NCBI GenBank assembly: GCA_016715995.1
Contig: JADJXF010000024.1
Span: 1-64,000, forward strand
Reading direction: 5' to 3'
Length of the DNA stretch: 64,000 nucleotides
Source of the DNA: Flavobacteriales bacterium
GTDB taxonomy: Bacteria > Bacteroidota > Bacteroidia > Flavobacteriales_F > PHOS-HE28
The position numbers and the translations under genes were made by a program. The notes beneath the pieces were generated by a model that saw nothing but the letters and a program-made list of their open reading frames with translations, did no database searches and was not told the DNA's origin. Shown here piece after piece: positions 48,680 to 56,737 of this stretch (its first letter is position 1; the number at the start of each line of letters is the position of its first letter).

Positions 48680-48970
48680 TCAGGGCGCCGAAGGGAAGCG
48701 TCCGGCTGTGGGGAGCGGCGGATCGCACTTGCGATCAGGCTCCGTCAGAGCCCGTTCCGCTGGCACGTCCGATCGCACATCCCGCACCAGCGCTATCAAT
48801 TGGAAAGTGGGCAGGTCTAGGCCGGTGGGCACATCCACCTTGCACTCGGCATCATTAACCCCGAGGCTGATCATTTCAGCCACCTGCGTTTGCCCTCCCG
48901 CCTTCAGCATCAGCGGATGGCAGAACTGCAGCCCTAGCATGACCGTGCAGGCCAGCAGCAGGTTCTTCAT
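48680..48970 (-). CDS. Small secreted protein, unknown
   Basis: 96 residues. The start MKNLLLACTVMLGLQFC is a plausible signal peptide. The rest has VDVPTGLDLPTFQLIALVRDVRSD and two cysteines (DAEC, DRKC) but no family I recognise. A TACGTTCG step at 49008-49015 (minus strand) could be a weak -7 element. It may be real because the frame has a clean signal and sits alone; homologues would be needed to be sure. Confidence 0.45.
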   Translation of the reverse strand: MKNLLLACTVMLGLQFCHPLMLKAGGQTQVAEMISLGVNDAECKVDVPTGLDLPTFQLIALVRDVRSDVPAERALTEPDRKCDPPLPTAGRFPSAP

Positions 48971-49280
48971 ACGGAGGTGTTCCATGCCGAAAGGACCAAA
49001 TCGGGTGCGAACGTAGGTCGGTGCGTATTCCGATCCACGGACCTTAACAGATTATTACCAAAGGAGGATGCAGGTTCGGCGAACGCATTTTGGATCCGTG
49101 GCCGACCCCTGAAACGCAGCTCGCCTTTCGTCCCCGGCGCAATGCTGGCAATGATCATTACGTCCAGATAGCCGCTGAATCGTAGAATGAAGAATGGAAA
49201 ATGATCAATTGCGAAGCCAACGATCACGCCAGACCATGGCCATTCTACTTTCTGCGGTTCTGCATTCAACATTCTTCATT
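48971..49280. other. Intergenic stretch holding interspersed element copy 2
   Basis: 310 bases between the small secreted gene and queD. Its right third is the AT-rich repeat listed separately. The remainder shows no gene. Confidence 0.5.
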
Positions 49281-49286
49281 TCATCC
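49177..49286 (-). repeat. AT-rich interspersed element with inverted ends, copy 2
   Basis: On the minus strand it starts at the queD stop (ggaTGAaatgaagaatg) and ends with cattcttcattctacgattc. It shares with copy 1 (2997-3130) the GAAGAATG arms, GAATGCAGAACCG, an ATGGTC step and a GTTGGC step in the same order. Both copies begin exactly at the stop codon of the upstream gene. Confidence 0.7.
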
Positions 49287-49721
49287 CGTCCACTCCGCCC
49301 AACTCGTCGCCGTCTCCTGCAAGCGTGCCGCGCTGAGCTTCACCCCGGCCGGCAGCTTCGGCACCAGCTCATCAACAATAGCCAACAGGATGTTCTCGCA
49401 CGTGGGCTGGTAGCTCGTGAAGATCACCCGGCCGAAGAGCGCGTTGGATAGATCAATGGAGCCCTTCTCCCGCTCGTGAAGGAAGAGCGCATGGTCATAG
49501 CGCTCCACAATAGGCTTCACCATCCGCTTCAGGTCGGCGAAGTCGATGACCATGCCGTCCTTGGGGTGGCCAGGCGCAACCGCGGGGATGCCGCTGATCG
49601 TGATATCCAGCACGTAGCTGTGGCCGTGGATATTGGCACACTGGCCATCGTGGCAGCGGAGGGCGTGGGCCATCTCGAAGCTGAAGCGTTTGGTGACGCG
49701 GACGGATCGGGGTGCGTTCAT
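49281..49721 (-). CDS. queD: 6-carboxy-tetrahydropterin synthase / 6-pyruvoyl tetrahydropterin synthase family
   Basis: 146 residues. FSFEMAHALRCHDGQCANIHGHSY gives the zinc histidines (MAH, HGH) and the catalytic cysteine region. PKDGMVIDFADLKRMV and DHALFLHE follow, then PTCENILLAIVDELVPKL with the pterin-binding glutamate. QueD makes the 7-carboxy-deazaguanine precursor for queuosine, though family members also make tetrahydropterins. No other queuosine gene is nearby. Divergent from the SulP gene. Confidence 0.88.
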   Translation of the reverse strand: MNAPRSVRVTKRFSFEMAHALRCHDGQCANIHGHSYVLDITISGIPAVAPGHPKDGMVIDFADLKRMVKPIVERYDHALFLHEREKGSIDLSNALFGRVIFTSYQPTCENILLAIVDELVPKLPAGVKLSAARLQETATSWAEWTG

Positions 49722-49856
49722 GGCCGCGAAGATCCGATTTCGATTGGATGCGAGGCCTCGGCATGCACCGCTGCTGCGGTGCGAGGAACAGCCTGTGGTT
49801 GAAAGCCCTGACGATGATCACCAAGACGTTCATAGGCACCCAATAGCTTCGCCGAC

Positions 49857-51488
49857 GTGAGCAAGGAATTCGTTCCCAAGCTCCTCACCACGCTGCGTTC
49901 CGGCTATACCCGGCAGCAGTTCGGCAGGGATGTGATGGCAGGTGTGATCGTCGGCATCGTGGCGCTGCCGTTGGCCATCGCCTTCGCCATTGCTTCAGGC
50001 GTACCACCCGAGAAAGGCCTGATCACCGCTGTGGTAGCGGGCTTCTTCATCAGCGCCTTCGGCGGAAGCCGTGTGCAGATCGGCGGTCCCACCGGCGCCT
50101 TCATCGTCATCGTGTACGGCATCGTGCAGGAGCATGGCCTCGCAGGGCTCACCATGGCCACCTTCATGGCCGGCCTGCTGCTCATCGCCATGGGCCTGCT
50201 GCGCTTCGGCGCGCTGCTGCGCTATTTCCCGCACACCCTCATCGTGGGCTTCACCACGGGAATCGCCGTCATCATCTTCTCCGCGCAGATCAACGACCTA
50301 TTTGGGCTTCGCATCGCGCAAGTTCCTGCCGGCTTTGTGGAGAAGTGGCCGGTCTACTTCCGTTCCAGCGGCATCGACTCCACCAGCGCCGCCATCGGCC
50401 TGGGCACCATCGCGGTCACGGTGCTCTCCGGGCGCTTCATCAAGCTGGTGCCCGGATCGCTCATCGCCATTGTACTGGCCACCGTGGCATCGCAAGTGTT
50501 GCACCTGCCCGTAGACACCATCGGCTCGCGCTTCGGCGGCATCCCGGATACGCTGCCACTCCCCTCTTTCCAAGCGGTTGACCTAGGCACGGTGAAGGAA
50601 TTGTTCCGCCCGGCACTGGCCATCGCGCTGCTTGGCGGCATCGAGTCGCTGCTCAGCGCCGTGGTGGCTGACGGCTCCATCGGCGGACGGCACCGCAGCA
50701 ACATGGAGCTGGTGGCGCAGGGCGGCGCCAACATGCTATCCGCGCTCTTCGGCGGCATCCCTGCCACTGGCGCCATTGCCCGCACGGCCACCAACATCAA
50801 GAACGGCGGCCGCACACCGGTGGCTGGCATCGTGCATGCCATCGTGCTGCTCGCGATCATGCTCGTGGCCGGCAAATGGGCCGCCATGATCCCCATGGCC
50901 TGCTTGGCGGGCATCCTGGTGGTGGTGGCTTGGAACATGGCGGAGCTGCACGGCTTCATCGCAGTGTTCCGCACCAGCCGGCACGACATGGCGGTGCTCC
51001 TCGCCACCTTCCTGCTCACGGTCTTCGTGGACCTCATCGTGGCCATCGAGGTGGGCATGGTGCTGGCCGCCTTCCTCTTCATGAAGCGCATGAGCGATGT
51101 GTTGGTGCTGAAGCCACTGACGGATCCCGGCAATCAGGGCGATGCCTTGCTCGAATCGGAACTGGGTCGTATTCCCAAAGGAGTCCTGGTCTACGAGATC
51201 AACGGCCCGCTCTTCTTCGGCGCGGCGCAGACCTTCGTGGACACCCTGAAGACCATTGGCGATGGCCACCGCATGCTCATCCTTCGCATGCGGCACGTGC
51301 CCTTCATCGATGCCACCGGCCTGCACCGGTTGCACGACATCATTCAGACGCTGCGGAAGCGAAAGGTGGATGTGCAACTCGTGGAGGTGATGCCGGAGGT
51401 GCGCGGGGCACTTCTGAGGGCCGGCATCCTCAGTGCCGATGAACAGTCGGCCACCATGGAAGAAGCGCTTGCGCGGGTGAAGCGCTGA
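49857..51488 (+). CDS. SulP family inorganic anion transporter with STAS domain
   Basis: 543 residues from a GTG start. Membrane part: VMAGVIVGIVALPLAIAFAI, GGSRVQIGGPTGAFIVIV and about ten further helices. The SulP signature NMVAQGGANMLSALFGG-like stretch reads ELVAQGGANMLSALFGGIP. C-terminal STAS domain from about 440 (GVLVYEINGPLFFGAAQTF, HVPFIDATGLHRLHDI). Such carriers move sulfate, bicarbonate or other anions across the inner membrane. The motif alone does not give the substrate. Confidence 0.9.
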   Translation: MSKEFVPKLLTTLRSGYTRQQFGRDVMAGVIVGIVALPLAIAFAIASGVPPEKGLITAVVAGFFISAFGGSRVQIGGPTGAFIVIVYGIVQEHGLAGLTMATFMAGLLLIAMGLLRFGALLRYFPHTLIVGFTTGIAVIIFSAQINDLFGLRIAQVPAGFVEKWPVYFRSSGIDSTSAAIGLGTIAVTVLSGRFIKLVPGSLIAIVLATVASQVLHLPVDTIGSRFGGIPDTLPLPSFQAVDLGTVKELFRPALAIALLGGIESLLSAVVADGSIGGRHRSNMELVAQGGANMLSALFGGIPATGAIARTATNIKNGGRTPVAGIVHAIVLLAIMLVAGKWAAMIPMACLAGILVVVAWNMAELHGFIAVFRTSRHDMAVLLATFLLTVFVDLIVAIEVGMVLAAFLFMKRMSDVLVLKPLTDPGNQGDALLESELGRIPKGVLVYEINGPLFFGAAQTFVDTLKTIGDGHRMLILRMRHVPFIDATGLHRLHDIIQTLRKRKVDVQLVEVMPEVRGALLRAGILSADEQSATMEEALARVKR

Positions 51489-51695
51489 GCGGCGTTCGCA
51501 TCAACCACGGCACGCTTCCGTCTTGCATGTAGTAGTGGCCGCCACGCACGCGGGCTTTCACCGGATGCCCATCGGCGGCGCTACACTCATCGAGCCGTTG
51601 CTCCAGTGCATGCACGCCGTGCGCGATGCGCGGCAACAGGACGAGCCGACGGCGCAGCCACAGCGCTGCGGCGCATCGTCGGTTTGGTCTTCAAA

Positions 51696-53108
51696 TCAAA
51701 GCAAAGTCGTTGGGCACACGTACGCGGTGCGCTTCACATCGGTCTCCCTGATCGCGCTGAAGCCGCCTACCACATCCACGAAGTCGTCCCAGCCGCGCTG
51801 CTTCAGGATGGAGGCAGCGATCATGCTGCGGTAGCCACCCGCACAGTGCAGGATGAAGGGCTTGTCCTTCGGGAACTCGGCGAGGTGCTCACTGATCCGG
51901 TTCAAGGGCACGTTGACCGCCCCTTCCACATGCTCACTGTCGAACTCACTCTTCCTCCGCACGTCGAACACCAGCGGCTTCGCCGGGTAGCGCTTCGCGA
52001 ACTCATCGGCGTTGATCCGCACAACCGTGTCCACTTCCTTCCCGGCGGCCTTCCAAGCATCGAAGCCACCATCGAGGTAACCGATGGTGTTGTCGTATCC
52101 CACACGGCTCAAGCGGATGATGCTCTCCTCCTCCTTACCCGGCTCGGTCACTAAGAGGATGGCCTGCTTGATGTCCGTGATCATCTCACCCACCCACATG
52201 GCGAAATTGCTGTCCAAGCCGATGTTGACGCTGTTGGGGATGAATCCTTTGGAGAAGACCGCCGCCGGGCGCGTATCGAGCACCAACGGGCGCTCCTCAT
52301 TGGCCACCACTTCGAAGTCACTCGGAGTCAACCCGCGTTTGCCACGCGCCATCACGTCATCGAGGGGCTCGTAGCCCTGTATGTTCATGAGCACGTTCTT
52401 CGGGAAGTAGCCCGGAGGCGCGGTGAGCCCGGTGAGCAGCGCCTTCTTGAACTCTTCCTTCGTGAGCGTCGGATCAAGCGCGTAGTTGGTGCGCTTCTGG
52501 TTGCCGAGCGTGTCGGTGGTCTCCTTGCTCATCATCTTCCCGCAGGCGCTGCCGGCGCCGTGGTTCGGATACACGATCAGCTCGTCGCTCAGTGGCATGA
52601 TCTTGTTCCGGAGTGAATCGAAGAGGTATCCCGCGAGCTTGTCCTCGGTGAGGTCGGCGATCACGTGCTGCGCCAGGTCAGGGCGGCCCACGTCGCCGAT
52701 GAAGAGCGTGTCGCCGGTGATGATGCCGTGCTCCTTGCCGTCCTCATCAATCACCAAGTAGGTGGTGCTCTCCATCGTATGTCCCGGCGTGTGGATGGCC
52801 TTCACGCGCACCTTGCCGATGGTGAATACCTCGCCATCGGTGGCCACATGCGCCGCGAAGCCCGGTTTGGCGGTGGGGCCATAGACGATGGTAGCGCCGG
52901 TCTTCTTCGCCAGGTCCAAGTGTCCGCTCACGAAGTCGGCGTGGAAGTGCGTCTCGAAGACGTACTTGATGTTCGCCTTGTCGGCGGTGGCGCGATCGAT
53001 GTAGGGCTGCACCTCGCGCAAGGGGTCGAAGATGGCCGCCTCGCCGTTGCTCTCGAGGTAGTATGCCGCATGCGCGATGCAGCCGGTGTAGATCTGTTGG
53101 AGTTTCAT
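51696..53108 (-). CDS. Persulfide dioxygenase-like MBL protein with two rhodanese domains
   Basis: 470 residues. The N-terminal metallo-beta-lactamase fold has THFHADFVSGHLDL and HTPGHTMEST, the iron-binding set of ETHE1/Blh persulfide dioxygenases. Two rhodanese domains follow: the first (about 265-355) has lost its catalytic cysteine (ILLVTEPGKEE), the second has it in FILHCAGGYRS. The protein is expected to oxidise glutathione or protein persulfides to sulfite in the cytosol. The start at 53108 gives the family N-terminus MKLQQIYTGCIAHAAYYL. It is in a region rich in sulfur-linked genes (SulP, TauE, rhodanese). Confidence 0.92.
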   Translation of the reverse strand: MKLQQIYTGCIAHAAYYLESNGEAAIFDPLREVQPYIDRATADKANIKYVFETHFHADFVSGHLDLAKKTGATIVYGPTAKPGFAAHVATDGEVFTIGKVRVKAIHTPGHTMESTTYLVIDEDGKEHGIITGDTLFIGDVGRPDLAQHVIADLTEDKLAGYLFDSLRNKIMPLSDELIVYPNHGAGSACGKMMSKETTDTLGNQKRTNYALDPTLTKEEFKKALLTGLTAPPGYFPKNVLMNIQGYEPLDDVMARGKRGLTPSDFEVVANEERPLVLDTRPAAVFSKGFIPNSVNIGLDSNFAMWVGEMITDIKQAILLVTEPGKEEESIIRLSRVGYDNTIGYLDGGFDAWKAAGKEVDTVVRINADEFAKRYPAKPLVFDVRRKSEFDSEHVEGAVNVPLNRISEHLAEFPKDKPFILHCAGGYRSMIAASILKQRGWDDFVDVVGGFSAIRETDVKRTAYVCPTTLL

Positions 53109-53259
53109 GCCCGTTCTCGGTTGAGGGTTGAAGGTTGATGCGGGTTGTGGGTTGCAACCTGACGTTCGCTCCGCAAAGGTCCCGTCTATGCGAAACGGGG
53201 TTGGTGACATTCATCATCCGGCCCGGCCTTGCGTGACTTACGTCACCAACCAGAAAAGC

Positions 53260-53296
53260 GAAGGCCCAGCTCCGGGGTGAACCGGGCCGGGCCTTC
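53260..53296 (-). terminator. Terminator of the Cys-rich protein gene
   Basis: GAAGGCCC at 53260-53267 pairs with GGGCCTTC at 53289-53296. The minus strand continues with CGCTTTTCT just after the stem, as in a Rho-independent terminator. It lies 15 bases past the stop of the Cys-rich gene. Confidence 0.75.
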
Positions 53297-53310
53297 GAGC
53301 GGATTCGATA

Positions 53311-53751
53311 CTACTGGTTGGGGGTGGCGGCGGGCGCCTCCTCGGTCTTCGTGTCCTCGTGCGAATGGGCTTCGGCCTTGCCGTGGCAATTGCCCTTGTC
53401 GGCCTTGGCCTTACCGGCGCAGCAGCTCTTGTCGGCTGTGGCATTGGCGCAGCAGGCGGCCTTGGGCGCGCCTTCCGCCGCTCCATCGATGACGGTGGCG
53501 GCAGCGTCCACAGGAACCGTCTCGTTCATGGCATCGGCTTTCACATCGCCCTTGCCGGCGCAGCCTGCCTTACTGGCGCTGGCCTTGCCCGCGCAGCAGG
53601 CAGCCTTCGGGGTGACTGCTTCGGGCGCAACGCTGACGGCCTCGATCTTGTCGACCTTGCGGTTCTTCTTCTTCTTCTCGGTGGTGGCGGTTTGCGCCGA
53701 CGCGGTGGCGACGACGAAGGCCAAGGCCAGGATGCTCAGGATGATGCGCAT
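53311..53751 (-). CDS. Small secreted Cys-rich repeat protein
   Basis: 146 residues. Signal peptide LSILALAFVVATASAQ, a KKKKNRK basic patch, then repeats: KAACCAGKASASKAGCAGKG and KAACCANATADKSCCAGKAK, with CHGKAEAHSHED near the end. Ten cysteines (several CC pairs) and a few histidines stand out in an Ala/Lys/Glu-rich background. No family recognised. A periplasmic metal buffer is a reasonable guess, not shown. Own promoter (53773-53780) and terminator make it a single-gene unit. Confidence 0.7.
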   Translation of the reverse strand: MRIILSILALAFVVATASAQTATTEKKKKNRKVDKIEAVSVAPEAVTPKAACCAGKASASKAGCAGKGDVKADAMNETVPVDAAATVIDGAAEGAPKAACCANATADKSCCAGKAKADKGNCHGKAEAHSHEDTKTEEAPAATPNQ

Positions 53752-53772
53752 GGGTTCAGTGTTGTTGGTGCG

Positions 53773-53780
53773 CAAAAGTA
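53773..53780 (-). promoter_or_regulatory. Candidate -7 element TACTTTTG of the Cys-rich gene
   Basis: On the minus strand TACTTTTG fits TAnnTTTG and lies 21 bases before the ATG at 53751. A weak TTCGG-containing stretch is at the -33 distance. Confidence 0.45.
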
Positions 53781-53847
53781 GGCTAAGACCATGCCGCGAC
53801 CGAATGAGTTTGCTCAGCAACGCGCTTCAGCCTTGGAATCGCGGCGG

Positions 53848-54444
53848 TTACTCCTTCACGAAACGTCCCGCGAATCGCCGCCCATCGGCCTCGGCCACGT
53901 AAGTGTACGCGCCTGCGGGCAGGTGGCGCAGGTCGAGCGCATGGCTGCGGCCGACAAGCCCCGCGCGTTGCAGGACAACCCGACCCGCTGCGTCAGCAAT
54001 CACGAGTTCCACCTGCGCGCTCGCGGGGATGTTCAGGAGCAAGCTGGTCTCGCCGCTCGTGGGCGAGGGATAGAAGCGCTGGGCGCTGCTTGTGAGCTGA
54101 TCGAAGCGCACCTGCTTCACGGAGCTGCGCCCCTCGGTGCCGAGTTGGATGCGGTAGAACAAGGTGCTCAGCTCCGGCGGTGCGGCATCGGCCCAACTGA
54201 AGGATACGGGCACCTCGGGATCACCGCAGAGCCCCTCGATGCGATGCACCACGCTGAAGGTCTCGCCATCGGTGCTGCGCTCCACCTCAGAGCCGTCGCA
54301 GGTGCTGCCGCCTTTCATCACCCATTGCACCAGCACACGGCCCTCCTGCACCGTGAGCGTGAACGATTCGATGAAGGGGTGCTCGTCCTGCGCCCATGTG
54401 GGCATGGTGCTCATCGCGAACAACAGCGCGGCATAGCGGTACAT
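53848..54444 (-). CDS. Secreted protein with T9SS sorting domain
   Basis: 198 residues. Signal MYRYAALLFAMSTMPTWAQ. The body resembles the fibronectin-like module of surface proteins (VLVQWVMKGGSTCDGSEVERS, ALFYRIQLG-type strand). The C-terminus has FYPSPTSGETSLLLNIP, VELVIADAAGRVV and LPAGAYTYVAEADG: a type A T9SS sorting domain. Short for a T9SS substrate; role unknown. Confidence 0.8.
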   Translation of the reverse strand: MYRYAALLFAMSTMPTWAQDEHPFIESFTLTVQEGRVLVQWVMKGGSTCDGSEVERSTDGETFSVVHRIEGLCGDPEVPVSFSWADAAPPELSTLFYRIQLGTEGRSSVKQVRFDQLTSSAQRFYPSPTSGETSLLLNIPASAQVELVIADAAGRVVLQRAGLVGRSHALDLRHLPAGAYTYVAEADGRRFAGRFVKE

Positions 54445-54497
54445 GCACCGAAGGTACCATGGCCGCGTGCCGTCTGCGTTCCTTTGGCCGCCACGCA

Positions 54498-55178
54498 ATG
54501 CTCGCCGACCGCCTGCTCCAGCACGTCCTCTCCTTCTCGCTTGATGCGGTGAAGCTCCCCAGAGGCGTGGGCGTGCTCGATCCCTTCAATGGCCCGCACG
54601 CCGAGGAGGTGCGCCGCATCGTCACCGCCTTCCACCGCAAGTATTACAGTGATGAGCAGCCGCGCGTGCTCATGCTCGGCATCAATCCCGGCCGCTTGGG
54701 CGCAGGCAGTACCGGCCTCTCCTTCACCGACACCAAGCGTTGCGAGAGCGACCTCGGCATCGCGGTGAAGGGCATCAGCACCCACGAGCCCAGCAGCGAT
54801 TTCTTCTACCGCATGGTGCGCGCTGCGGGCGGTGCTGATGCCTTCTACCGAAAGGTGTATGTGCATGCCATCTGCCCGCTGGGCTTCGTGAAGGACGGCG
54901 TGAACCTGAACTACTACGACGACAAGGTGCTGGAGCAAGCCGTCACCCCCTTCGTGGAGGACTGGCTGCGGACGCTCGTGAAATGCGGCATGCGCACCGA
55001 CCGGGTGTACTGCATCGGCACGGGCAAGAACGCGGCCTACTTCACCAAGCTGAATGAACGGCTAGGGCTCTTCGATCGCATCACCGCGCTGGAGCACCCG
55101 CGGTTCATCATGCAATACAAAGCGAAACAGGTGGATGCCTACACGGCTAGGTATACCGAAGCTTTGAAAGGTATCTGA
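54498..55178 (+). CDS. SMUG2-type uracil-DNA glycosylase family (DUF4918)
   Basis: 226 residues. The active-site block VLMLGINPGRLGAGSTGLSF has the catalytic N-P-G; TGKNAAYFTKL and ITALEHPRFIMQY follow the order of SMUG2 enzymes, which remove uracil or damaged pyrimidines from DNA. An upstream in-frame ATG at 54459 is possible. A short decayed copy of its middle is at 56606-56662. Confidence 0.82.
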   Translation: MLADRLLQHVLSFSLDAVKLPRGVGVLDPFNGPHAEEVRRIVTAFHRKYYSDEQPRVLMLGINPGRLGAGSTGLSFTDTKRCESDLGIAVKGISTHEPSSDFFYRMVRAAGGADAFYRKVYVHAICPLGFVKDGVNLNYYDDKVLEQAVTPFVEDWLRTLVKCGMRTDRVYCIGTGKNAAYFTKLNERLGLFDRITALEHPRFIMQYKAKQVDAYTARYTEALKGI

Positions 55179-55202
55179 GCGTTCCAGCAATCGAGGCAGA
55201 TA

Positions 55203-55298
55203 CGCTTATCGGATATGGGCGAAGTCGCATCGGGCTCCTACATGCTCGTCCTGCGCACCGATAACGGCCACCAGGCATTGCATGTGGTCGTGAACTGA
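55203..55298 (+). pseudogene. Orphan T9SS sorting-domain tail
   Basis: The frame reads IRLSDMGEVASGSYMLVLR followed by TDNGHQALHVVVN and a stop. The LS..ASG.Y.L.L.T..G pattern is the last 30 residues of a T9SS sorting domain, with no gene in front of it. It is a leftover of a lost secreted-protein gene. Confidence 0.6.
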
Positions 55299-55338
55299 GG
55301 ACGTGGCACCGAGCGAGAGGGACAGCCCATGACCGTGA

Positions 55339-55366
55339 GCGCCCTATCCGGAATCGGACAGGGCGC
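55339..55366. other. Hairpin between SMUG2 and the next gene
   Basis: GCGCCCT at 55339-55345 pairs with AGGGCGC at 55360-55366, and the inner TCC/GGA extends it. It lies between convergent genes and may help end transcription, but there is no T run. Confidence 0.4.
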
Positions 55367-55410
55367 GCAATGAGCACCGTGCCATCACGATCGCCGCCAG
55401 CGGCATCGGC

Positions 55411-56466
55411 TCACAGGATCGACACCGTGCGCATGATGGACGTGATGGCACCGGTGGGATCATAGGACTCGGTGATCACCGCACCGCCGAGCTGGGGCAC
55501 GAACCAGGTCTTGCTGTACATGACCATGTAGCCCAGCTTGTTGGTAAAGCCCTTGCGCACCATCAAGCGCTCCTGCTTCCCCTGCAACCTTGCCATATTG
55601 GCCTCCTGCTCCCGGTTCACCTCCTCATCGGCCGATTCGTAGGTGATGTTCATCTGGCCCTTGGTCCACGATTCCGATTCGATGATGAAGGCCCTGTACT
55701 TCACACCGCCCACGGTCACCTCTTCCTCGCCGGTCACCTGGGCGTTCATTCCCTGCAAGCTGTGTGCGGAGAAGCCCAGGCTCTGGCGCACGGCCACATC
55801 GATGCTCTTGTACACCGCCTTGGTGGTGGTGGTCGTGTACTTGCCGAAGCCCTGCTCGCCGGTGCGCGAATCCGTGGCAAAGCCGAAGCCATCCTTGCTG
55901 CTGGTGCCCATGTGCGAGAACACCCGCTTCTTCACGGTCATGTCCGTGGTGGTGGGGAAGATGAAGGAGGCATCCTCGAAGGGTTGGAGGATGTCGCCCA
56001 CCTTCAAGTGCACCGGTACCTTCTGCACGCCTTGCAGGCTGAAGCCGATCGGGTCTTCCGGCGGGCCGGCGAAAACGGGCCCTCGATTGCGGCAGATGTA
56101 GAGCGTATCATCCTTGCACACCACGTAGCTGAAGTAGTCGGTGCCGCCCACGTTGTAGCCGATGGTGTATTCATCGCCGGCCTCCACCACCGCTTTGGTG
56201 ATGGTGAAGACCATCTCGGCATTGCTGGCCGCAGGGACCGTACCGGCGCGGACACCGGCGTTGAAAGCCGCGACAACCTCATCCTTCTTCTCCTCCTTGC
56301 CCTTCATGAACTTGGGGTCGGTGAACATGGGGCCGGAGAAGGTCTGAATGGCCAAGGTGCTCTTCCCGTTCTCGGGAATGGCCAGCACGCAGGTCTGCGC
56401 AGGAAGCGGGAGGCCCAGCAAACAGGCGGCGGTGCCGGAAAGAAGAAGGGGGATCGTGGTTCTCAT
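55411..56466 (-). CDS. Secreted protein of unknown function
   Basis: 351 residues. Signal peptide IPLLLSGTAACLLGLPLPAQ then CVLAIPENGKSTLAIQTFSG. The mature part is beta-rich with two cysteines (VVCKDDTLYICRNRG) and segments VPVHLKVGDILQPFEDASF, KKRVFSHMG, VGGVKYRAFIIESESW and the end YMVMYSKTWFVPQLGGAV...SYD. This looks like the Bacteroidota secreted lipid- or polymer-associated proteins sometimes annotated DUF3108-like, but I do not recognise it firmly. No sorting domain. Stand-alone. Confidence 0.65.
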   Translation of the reverse strand: MRTTIPLLLSGTAACLLGLPLPAQTCVLAIPENGKSTLAIQTFSGPMFTDPKFMKGKEEKKDEVVAAFNAGVRAGTVPAASNAEMVFTITKAVVEAGDEYTIGYNVGGTDYFSYVVCKDDTLYICRNRGPVFAGPPEDPIGFSLQGVQKVPVHLKVGDILQPFEDASFIFPTTTDMTVKKRVFSHMGTSSKDGFGFATDSRTGEQGFGKYTTTTTKAVYKSIDVAVRQSLGFSAHSLQGMNAQVTGEEEVTVGGVKYRAFIIESESWTKGQMNITYESADEEVNREQEANMARLQGKQERLMVRKGFTNKLGYMVMYSKTWFVPQLGGAVITESYDPTGAITSIMRTVSIL

Positions 56467-56605
56467 TCGTGTGTTGGTTGTGTGGTTGGCGTTGCGGTGC
56501 GTGTTGCCGCAGCACGCAAGGGCCATCGAATGTAGGCGGTTGGTCGTGGGCCGTCCATAGCCCGGGGAGCAATGCGAGGAAAAGAGCAACGGACGGTGCG
56601 GTTCC

Positions 56606-56662
56606 GCATGAGGCGAGCAGCGGGTGGCACGGACGCATTCTACCACAAGGCGAATGTCACCC
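56606..56662 (+). pseudogene. Remnant of a SMUG2-type gene
   Basis: RMRRAAGGTDAFYHKANV (56606-56662) matches RMVRAAGGADAFYRKVYV inside the intact gene at about 54811-54867, in DNA as well as protein. No other part of the gene is present. It is likely the scar of a duplicated or transferred copy. Confidence 0.5.
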
Positions 56663-56737
56663 CGTGCCGATGCACCCCTTTTACCGTGGAGTCGCATCAG
56701 TGGTCCGTTTCACCACATCCGGATAGCTTAGTGCCGC

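Noticed and set aside
51430..51636. Short minus-strand frame with VRGGHYYMQDGSVPW
   Set aside because: It overlaps the SulP end and has no start, partner or recognised family; too little to call a gene or a remnant.
55339..55366. Hairpin as a regulatory RNA
   Set aside because: A simple stem between convergent genes; nothing else supports an RNA gene.
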